The translations under genes were made by a program, and so were the position numbers. 64,000 nt of DNA from contig NZ_HG322950.1 of the NCBI RefSeq assembly GCF_000689415.1, positions 4,533,501-4,597,500 on the forward strand, in the 5' to 3' direction. Source of the DNA: Pseudomonas knackmussii B13 (GTDB taxonomy: Bacteria; Pseudomonadota; Gammaproteobacteria; Pseudomonadales; Pseudomonadaceae). Shown here one piece after another: positions 58,314 to 64,000 of the stretch. How positions within the stretch are numbered: position 1 is the first letter of the stretch; the number at the start of each line of letters is the position of its first letter. The notes beneath the pieces are model-generated. The model was not told the origin of the DNA. It made no database searches and saw only the letters and a program-made list of their open reading frames with translations.

Positions 58314-58619
58314 CGGCCTCCCAGGTTTCATGGCCCGTGTACGGACATATTGCCAACAACGCTAACCGGATAAAGGCTCGTTTACTGGCTGCCGCCTAAT
58401 TGCCCGTTGGTAGCCGCAGCTCGACGAAAGTCACATACGTGGAAAACACCGCTCACCACTAGGCGCCCAGCATCTGCTCACGTTTGCCGCGCCTGCCATG
58501 CAGCCGTAGCGTGGCGGCCGGTCACGTTTTCCTCACCATTGCGGAAGCCATTGCTTCATCCTCGGATTGAGGCAGCATCAACCTCGCGCAATGGGCGAAT
58601 GCGCGCTCGATCCGACGGC
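58314..58619. other. 306-nt gap after the nar operon, nothing recognised
   Basis: Lies between convergent genes. No clear hairpin-plus-T terminator, repeat or ORF was seen. Confidence 0.5.
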
Positions 58620-59327
58620 CTAGGTGGATTTTTTCAACAGCTCCCGGCGAATGTTGCCGATGGCCCACATGGGATTAAGTCCCTTGGGGCAGACCCATGA
58701 GCAGTTGCCGATGCTGCGGCAACGGAACAGGCTAAATGGGTCTTCCAGCTGCTCGAGCCGCTCCACTGTGGCCTGATCACGGCTGTCGATGATGAAGCGC
58801 CAGGCCTGTAGCAGCCCGGCGGGACCGACGTACTTCTGCGGATTCCACCACCAGGACGGACATTGCGAGGAACAGCAGGCGCAGAGGATGCACTCATACA
58901 GGCCGTCGAGCCTGGAACGCTCCTCGGGGGATTGGAGACGCTCAATGGCTGGCGCTGGCTCTTGGTTGATCAGCCAGGGCTTGATGCTCTGGTATTGCCG
59001 AAAGAAAAGGCTCTGGTCGACCACAAGGTCACGGATGACCGGCATGCCGGGCAGAGGCCTGATGATCAGTGTGCTGGTCTTGTCTAGCGCCTCCGCTACC
59101 GACGTGATGCAGGACAGCCTGTTCTTGCCATTGATATTCATGCCATCCGAGCCGCAAACACCCTCCCGGCAGGAGCGCCGGTAGACCAGCGTCGGATCTG
59201 CTTCGTGTAGGAACTCCAGTGCATCCAGCACCATTCGTGCACGGAACTCCTCGGGCAACGACAATGACTGCATCCAGGGCTGCCGTGCCTGCTCCGGGTG
59301 GTAGCGATAGAGTTGGACGTCAATCAA
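58620..59327 (-). CDS. Orphan SdhB/FrdB-like iron-sulfur protein
   Basis: 235 residues, the size of succinate dehydrogenase iron-sulfur subunits. The 2Fe-2S motif is SCREGVCGSDGMNINGKNRLSC, the 4Fe-4S CILCACCSSQC, and the 3Fe-4S region CRSIGNCSWVCP. All cluster cysteines are present. No sdhA, sdhC or sdhD gene adjoins it, and the housekeeping operon must be elsewhere, so this is a paralogue with an unknown partner flavoprotein. Could substitute under particular respiratory conditions. Confidence 0.87.
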   Translation of the reverse strand: MIDVQLYRYHPEQARQPWMQSLSLPEEFRARMVLDALEFLHEADPTLVYRRSCREGVCGSDGMNINGKNRLSCITSVAEALDKTSTLIIRPLPGMPVIRDLVVDQSLFFRQYQSIKPWLINQEPAPAIERLQSPEERSRLDGLYECILCACCSSQCPSWWWNPQKYVGPAGLLQAWRFIIDSRDQATVERLEQLEDPFSLFRCRSIGNCSWVCPKGLNPMWAIGNIRRELLKKST

Positions 59328-59874
59328 GGCTCGTTGCTCCTCGAACCATTAAGGAGAGAGTGAATAGCGCCGCCAACCGGTAAGCGCAGGGTCACGGAAT
59401 CCGGTCGATCAGGACAATTCAATGCGAGAAGCATAGCCAAGGGCGAGCCCGCATTCGTCGCAGTCTTGGATAGGGAACCGTGCCCCCCGCTTTGCCGGTC
59501 ACAATTGCCGAATTTGGGTCGCCCTCTGCCGGCCACGACAGGGTGAGGGAGGCCAAGCGCGCGGAAGGGACAATGTTTCGGCTAGGAAACCACCGCAGAG
59601 GCAGAAGCAAATCGGCGATTTGGAGGCAGGTGATAAATCGCCCCAGTGGATCGCCCCCAGAAGACTCTGGCAGTTGTTAACAGCCTCTGGTCGATATCGG
59701 CGCGTCCATCTTCGTTGGGTCCAACTCCAAAGCGGTTCTGGTGTAAAACCTTCTGCTGTTTTCACACAACCTGGGGAGGCAGCTGACTCTCGCCAAGGGC
59801 AGCAAGCCAAGAGCAGACATTCGCATGCCTTTCGGCCAGTCCCATCGAAACGCAGGTTTGCAGATCACACTGGT
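59328..59874. other. 547-nt intergenic stretch, no supported gene
   Basis: Several short open frames on both strands lack Shine-Dalgarno sites and have non-protein-like composition. The 59730-59860 part resembles dispersed Pseudomonas intergenic sequence, but only one copy is in the window. Confidence 0.45.
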
Positions 59875-60303
59875 TCAAAGACCCTGATAGCGCCGCTCGA
59901 AATCACTGGCTAACTGTTCAAGTGTGATGCTTCCCAAGCGGTTTAGAAGCAACGCCTGTGCCGCGTCAAACGCGTCTGTCAGCGCTGCGTTCACCGCTTG
60001 TTCGACCAGGCATTGTGGATGGTCGGTCGACAAACCGATGGCGAAGAGCGAAGACGAGCCCAAGGCCTGATGAATATCCAGCAGGGTCATATCCGCCAGC
60101 GGTTTCGCCAGCGTCCACCCTCCCCGGTGCCCCTTTTCTGAGCGCACATAACCCTTGTCCTTGAGCAGCGCCATGGTCCGCCGGACCACCACCGGGTTGG
60201 TACCGAGCATCTGCGCAATGGTATCGGACGTGGCGGGCTGATCATGGCGAGCCATATGGATCAATACGTGCAGCATGCGGGACAGACGCGTGTCATTTCT
60301 CAT
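59875..60303 (-). CDS. Rrf2-family transcriptional regulator
   Basis: 142 residues. The winged HTH covers residues 1-70 (SDTIAQMLGTNPVVVRRTM, GHRGGWTLAKP). The three-cysteine cluster motif of IscR/NsrR is absent (a single Cys), so it resembles the YwnA-like branch that senses oxidants or metabolites without Fe-S. Divergent from the flavoprotein at 60445, its likely target. Confidence 0.88.
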   Translation of the reverse strand: MRNDTRLSRMLHVLIHMARHDQPATSDTIAQMLGTNPVVVRRTMALLKDKGYVRSEKGHRGGWTLAKPLADMTLLDIHQALGSSSLFAIGLSTDHPQCLVEQAVNAALTDAFDAAQALLLNRLGSITLEQLASDFERRYQGL

Positions 60304-60367
60304 GTAGGACGGTTTCCTGAATTACTGTCGGGGAGTATCGCTCGACACACCAAAAGTTACGAGACTG

Positions 60368-60396
60368 TTGACACCCCAATGTAATGTAACTTACGT
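60368..60396 (+). promoter_or_regulatory. Promoter and possible Rrf2 site in the 60304-60444 divergent region
   Basis: A perfect -35 TTGACA (60368-60373) is followed by the near-palindrome ATGTAA-C-TTACGT (60384-60396), which would cover the -10 region. A regulator bound there would block transcription of the flavoprotein gene. Confidence 0.4.
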
Positions 60397-60444
60397 TGTA
60401 TCTAGATTTCTTTCGACCGGTCAAACATCCAGAGGAATTGATCC

Positions 60445-61332
60445 ATGGTTCATGATGTGACCATCGTCGGCGGTAGCTATTCCGGAATTTCCGCAGGCTT
60501 GCAACTGGCACGGGCGCGCCGAAAAATACTGGTGCTCGACGCAGGTCAGCGCCGCAATCGGTTTGCTAACCACTCATATGGATTTCTTGGTCAGGACGGC
60601 CGCGATCCCGGTGCGATAGCCAGTGAGGCACGAGCCCAGTTACTGGCTTACCCAACGGTGGAGTGGCTTTCTCAACCCGCCGTCCAGGCGAAAACGGGCG
60701 ACGGTGGCTTTGTGGTAACCATCGAGAACGGGCAACAATTCGCGACGCGGCGTTTGATCCTTGCCACAGGGGTGGTGGATGAGCTGCCTGAGGTTCCCGG
60801 GCTGTCAGAACGATGGGGGCAGCGAGTGTTTCATTGTCCGTATTGCCACGGATATGAACTTCACGGCGGACAAATTGGTGTATTGGCGGCATCGCCACTG
60901 GCGATTCACCATGCACTGATGCTACCGGACTGGGGGCCAACCACATTATTCCTCAACGAGGTATTCGAGCCGGATGCCGATCAGTTGGCCAATCTGACCA
61001 GGCGCGGGGTTACGGTAGTGGCAGAGCCAGTCTTGTCGGTCGGCGGAGAACAAGCCGATGTGACCCTCGCCAGCGGTCGAGTGATCAAACTTGCCGGATT
61101 GTTCACCCAGCCTCGGACCCGTATGGGCAGCCCATTGGCTGCGCAACTGGGTTGTGAGTTTGAAGCGGGTCCGACGGGCGAATTCATCAAGGTCGATGCG
61201 ATGCGCGAAACCAACGTGTCCGGAGTGTTTGCCTGCGGGGATGCAGCGATAGGCGCAGGCAATGTCGCAATCGCCGTGGGGGACGGCGCACGCACGGGCT
61301 GCGCGGCACACCAGTCGCTGATGTCTCGCTGA
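60445..61332 (+). CDS. Thioredoxin-reductase-like NAD(P)/FAD oxidoreductase
   Basis: 295 residues. FAD motif VTIVGGSYSGISAG, redox-active-type CPYCHG at about residue 131, and C-terminal GVFACGDAA. The NADPH-binding glycine motif is poorly conserved (IGVLAASPLAI), so cofactor use is uncertain. Similar proteins paired with Rrf2 regulators respond to oxidative or electrophile stress. Confidence 0.87.
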   Translation: MVHDVTIVGGSYSGISAGLQLARARRKILVLDAGQRRNRFANHSYGFLGQDGRDPGAIASEARAQLLAYPTVEWLSQPAVQAKTGDGGFVVTIENGQQFATRRLILATGVVDELPEVPGLSERWGQRVFHCPYCHGYELHGGQIGVLAASPLAIHHALMLPDWGPTTLFLNEVFEPDADQLANLTRRGVTVVAEPVLSVGGEQADVTLASGRVIKLAGLFTQPRTRMGSPLAAQLGCEFEAGPTGEFIKVDAMRETNVSGVFACGDAAIGAGNVAIAVGDGARTGCAAHQSLMSR

Positions 61333-61793
61333 ATACGGGCGGCGGTAGACTGGCGATTACCCACGAATCAGGGTTTCCGCGTTAGGTCGGTTAAGTCGAA
61401 TGCAGGTAGCTTACTGACCGGAATCCTTGTCGACGCGGCCATTGTCAAAGGGCTGAAAGCGACCGGATCCTGCCGTCACGGACGGCTGCAATGGGTCGGT
61501 AGCAGACCAATACTCCCGCTTAACTCTTCGAAAACTGAGCACATCTGTGCGGGATCCCCGGCCCCCAAGGATCAACGTTCGGTAAACCGACGAGCTCTAG
61601 TCATATAGTGTTCATCCGTGAAACCTAGGTATGGATGTGCGATACCCATGGACGATGGTGTAGGCCCCAAGCCAACGAATAGGGTTTGTCTACCGGCAAT
61701 CTGGCATTCGGAACGAGCGCAAAGTCGAGTCGAGTTCAGAACCAGACCGGTCCCATTCGCCGCGCGAGCGGTACCCTGACGAGAGCTTTCACC
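61333..61793. other. 461-nt gap, no supported gene
   Basis: Contains the upstream region of the Tat-exported hydrolase; TATAGT at 61604-61609 could be a -10. The 61430-61510 part has the look of dispersed Pseudomonas intergenic sequence. Confidence 0.4.
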
Positions 61794-62771
61794 ATGACCG
61801 ATGAGACCCAAGGAACCACCCGCCGCGCCCTGATGAGCGCGGGCGTAGCCGCCGCGACCCTGGCGGTTGCCGTCCCCATGCTGGCAAGCCCGGCGAGCGC
61901 TGCCCAGGCACCGGCCGCCACGGGCGCACGCTGCAAGGAGCAAGGGTCGGGATATTTCACACTGCGTGACGGCACCCAACTGTTCTACAAGGATTGGGGC
62001 AGCGGGCAGCCCATCGTGTTCCACCACGGCTGGCCGCTCTCGGGAGACGACTGGGACAATCAGATGCTGTTCTTCCTCGCCAAGGGGTACCGCGTGATCG
62101 CTCATGACCGCCGTGGCCATGGCCGCTCCACGCAGACGGCACAAGGCAATGACATGGATACCTATGCCGCCGACCTGGCGGAACTAGCGGCGCACCTGGA
62201 CCTGAAGAATGCCGTGCACATCGGCCACTCCACTGGCGGTGGCGAGGTCGCACGCTACGTCGCGCGCCATGGTGCCGGCCGCGTTGCCAAGGCAGTGCTG
62301 ATCGGCGCTGTACCGCCGATCATGCTGCAATCCGAGAAAAACCCAGGCGGACTGCCGCTGAAGGTCTTCGACGGCTTCCGCGAGGCACTCGCCGCCAGCC
62401 GTTCGAACTTCTACCACGACGTGGCGGCAGGCCCCTTCTACGGCTTCAACCGGCCGGGTGCGAAGGTCTCCGAAGCGGTGATCGACAATTGGTGGCGCCA
62501 GGGCATGAATGGCGGCGCCAAAGCTCATTACGACTGCATTGCAGCCTTCTCGGAAACCGACTTCACGGAGGATCTGAAGCAGATCGCGGTGCCGACCCTG
62601 GTGCTGCACGGGGAGGACGACCAGATCGTCCCCATCGACGACTCCGCGCGGCTCTCGATCAAGCTGCTGAGGCACGGCACCCTGAAGACCTACCCCGGCC
62701 TGCCCCACGGCATGTGCACCACCCACGCCGACACCATCAACGCGGACCTGCTGGCCTTCATCAGGAGCTGA
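61794..62771 (+). CDS. Tat-exported alpha/beta hydrolase (chloroperoxidase/arylesterase type)
   Basis: 325 residues. The N-terminus has the twin-arginine signal TTRRALMSAGVAAATLAVAV, cleaved near ASPASA. The hydrolase domain holds HHGWPLSGDDW (oxyanion region), nucleophile GHSTGGGE, acid GEDDQIVP and His GLPHGM. Family members are cofactor-free haloperoxidases or esterases; export to the periplasm suggests esterase action on external compounds. The start at 61794 is needed to place the Tat motif at the N-terminus. Confidence 0.9.
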   Translation: MTDETQGTTRRALMSAGVAAATLAVAVPMLASPASAAQAPAATGARCKEQGSGYFTLRDGTQLFYKDWGSGQPIVFHHGWPLSGDDWDNQMLFFLAKGYRVIAHDRRGHGRSTQTAQGNDMDTYAADLAELAAHLDLKNAVHIGHSTGGGEVARYVARHGAGRVAKAVLIGAVPPIMLQSEKNPGGLPLKVFDGFREALAASRSNFYHDVAAGPFYGFNRPGAKVSEAVIDNWWRQGMNGGAKAHYDCIAAFSETDFTEDLKQIAVPTLVLHGEDDQIVPIDDSARLSIKLLRHGTLKTYPGLPHGMCTTHADTINADLLAFIRS

Positions 62772-62782
62772 CGGCGGCATAA

Positions 62783-62820
62783 CGCAAAAGGCCCGGCGCG
62801 TTCGCACCGGGCCTTTTGCG
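62783..62820. terminator. Bidirectional Rho-independent terminator
   Basis: 14-bp perfect stem (62783-62796 with 62807-62820) with A/T-rich ends giving T runs on both strands. It separates convergent genes ending at 62771 and 62823. Confidence 0.9.
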
Positions 62821-62822
62821 GT

Positions 62823-63575
62823 TCAGAGCTGCGACAAACCGCCATCGACACACAGGTCGACGCCGGTGATGAAACTGCTGTCGTCGGATGCAAGGAACAG
62901 CGCCGCGTTCGCCAACTCTTCCGGCCGGCCAAGACGGCCCAGCGGAATCAACCCGGCCAGCTGCTTTTCGAACGCGCCGAACTGCGCCTCGCCGATCCCC
63001 ATCTTGCCGATGATCGGGGTCAGCACCGGACCGGGGCTCAGGCAGTTGACGCGGATGTCGCGCCCCTTGAGTTCCGCCGCCCAGCTGCGGGCGAAGGAGC
63101 GCACCGCCGCCTTGGTCGCCGCATAGACCACGTGGGCTTCCAGTGCCTTCAGGTGGGCGATGGACGACACCAGCACGATGGAGCCGCCGTCGCGCAGCAG
63201 CGGCAGCGCTTTCTGGATGGTGTAGAAGACGCCCTTGACGTTGATGTCGAACTGCTCGTCGAACTGCTGTTCGTCAACCTGATCACCCGGAGCCGGGCGA
63301 ATGATGCCGGCATTGGCGACCAACACGTCGAGGCGACCGAAGCGCTCGCCCACCTCCTGATACAGCGCGTCCAGATCCGCCAGCCGGCTGGCGTCCGCGC
63401 AGATCCCAACGGCGCTTTCACCGATGAGGCCGACCGCCTCCTCCAGCGCATCCCGGCGGCGCCCGGTGATGACCACTTCGGCGCCTTCCAGGGCGAATCG
63501 CTGTGCGGTGGCCAATCCGATACCGCTGTTGCCGCCCGTGACCAGGGCGACCTTGTTGCTTAGCTTTCCCATCAT
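62823..63575 (-). CDS. Short-chain dehydrogenase/reductase
   Basis: 250 residues: TGGNSGIGLA, VANAGI, LVSSIAH and YAATK, with CVDGGLSQL at the end. Its ATG overlaps the MerR stop codon as ATGA; a second ATG one codon on (63572) is also possible. The MerR-SDR pair is a common Pseudomonas arrangement in which the regulator controls its own small operon; substrate unknown. Confidence 0.9.
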   Translation of the reverse strand: MMGKLSNKVALVTGGNSGIGLATAQRFALEGAEVVITGRRRDALEEAVGLIGESAVGICADASRLADLDALYQEVGERFGRLDVLVANAGIIRPAPGDQVDEQQFDEQFDINVKGVFYTIQKALPLLRDGGSIVLVSSIAHLKALEAHVVYAATKAAVRSFARSWAAELKGRDIRVNCLSPGPVLTPIIGKMGIGEAQFGAFEKQLAGLIPLGRLGRPEELANAALFLASDDSSFITGVDLCVDGGLSQL

Positions 63576-63994
63576 CTCTCCAACGTGGCTTGTGCATGAG
63601 CTCGTTCAAGAGGTCGCAGATCGGGGGCGCGCACCAGGCTCTCGTGCAGGGGCAGATAACGCTCGATCTTCTCCGCCAGGCGCTCGCGGCGCTCGGTTAG
63701 TTGCGCCTGGAGTGCATCCAGCGCTACCAGCTTTTCCAGGTGCTGCTGCAGGCAGGCGAGGAAGCCCTCGCTATCTTCCTCTTCCTCCAGATACTGCAGC
63801 AGGCCGTGGATCTGCCGGGTGCTGAAGCCGCACTCGAGCAGCTCACGAACCCAGAGCACGCGCTGGACCATGGACGAGGCATAGTCGCGATAACCATTGT
63901 CCAGCCGCGACGACTCGATCAACTGCCGCGACTCGTAATGGCGCAGCGCCCGTGTACTGACGCCGGCGCGCAAGGCCAGCTCTCCGATTTGCAT
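63572..63994 (-). CDS. MerR-family transcriptional regulator
   Basis: 140 residues. The N-terminal MerR HTH (IGELALRAGVSTRALRHYESRQLI) is followed by a dimerisation helix rich in Leu/Glu. There is one Cys in the domain and another in the helix, and no metal-binding loop at the C-terminus, so it probably senses an organic ligand or oxidant. Complete: the start codon is 6 nt from the window edge, so its promoter lies outside. Confidence 0.88.
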   Translation of the reverse strand: MQIGELALRAGVSTRALRHYESRQLIESSRLDNGYRDYASSMVQRVLWVRELLECGFSTRQIHGLLQYLEEEEDSEGFLACLQQHLEKLVALDALQAQLTERRERLAEKIERYLPLHESLVRAPDLRPLERAHAQATLER

Positions 63995-64000
63995 GTTGAC

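Noticed and set aside
59499..59810. 103-codon minus-strand frame between the SdhB-like and Rrf2 genes
   Set aside because: Trp/Arg/Cys-rich, no Shine-Dalgarno and no recognisable domain; looks like translated intergenic repeat.
1..64000. CRISPR arrays, rRNA, intact tRNA genes, transposases or integrases
   Set aside because: No regularly spaced direct repeats, no rRNA or tRNA cloverleaf and no DDE or tyrosine recombinase gene was found by reading both strands.

Overview
The window looks like chromosomal DNA of a high-GC Pseudomonas, probably from the P. aeruginosa / P. citronellolis side of the genus. This is inferred from the narKGHJI-ppiC order, an orphan cbb3 CcoN subunit with its small companion gene, Pseudomonas-style palindromic intergenic repeats and codon use. 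I ran no database search.

1-23,516 is a catabolic supercluster. It holds a 3-ketosteroid dehydrogenase-like flavoprotein (a second, related one is cut by the left edge), an HsaA/HsaB-like two-component monooxygenase, a KshA-like Rieske oxygenase, a luciferase-like monooxygenase, an EthD-domain protein and several SDRs. It also holds an old-yellow-enzyme homologue, a divergent RibBA homologue, an esterase, a DUF1302/DUF1329 envelope pair, a secreted SurE homologue, an MFS carrier and one LuxR-type regulator. The set resembles steroid or other polycyclic-ketone degradation, but no ring-cleavage dioxygenase and no Rieske reductase are present. The main new observation is a conserved operator, CTAGTCC-N4-GGACGAT(G/T). 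I found ten copies, each oriented toward a gene of this cluster and each followed, almost always 20-21 nt later, by a -10-like hexamer. That places the operator at about -42.5, where LuxR-type activators classically bind.

23,530-29,805 carries a membrane glycosyltransferase, then a PucR-type regulator divergent from a Baeyer-Villiger monooxygenase / SDR / ferritin-like hydrolase operon.

29,900-41,950 is visibly more A/T-rich and mosaic. It contains tandem phage-type DNA-binding proteins beside a perfect inverted repeat, a type VI secretion module (DUF2778 effector, membrane immunity candidate, Hcp), a holin fragment and a diguanylate cyclase. A tRNA-Gly 3'-end-like sequence with its terminator may be an att scar. 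Beyond it lie a HipA kinase without HipB, a PrlF antitoxin fragment, a PHP-SMC ATPase (TrlF type) divergent from a coiled-coil/DUF4041-GIY-YIG protein, and a VasI-like lipoprotein. This reads as a defence / interbacterial-competition island.

41,955-45,493 encodes a LysR regulator, a cyclopropane fatty acid synthase and a nitronate monooxygenase fused to a DUF6306-like tail. 45,869-58,313 is respiratory: an orphan CcoN4-like oxidase subunit, then a complete nitrate-respiration operon with a fused NarK1-NarK2 transporter, NarGHJI and a PpiC foldase. narXL and moaA1 are not adjacent. 58,620-64,000 holds an orphan SdhB-like iron-sulfur protein, an Rrf2 regulator divergent from a thioredoxin-reductase-like flavoprotein, a Tat-exported alpha/beta hydrolase, and a MerR-SDR pair.
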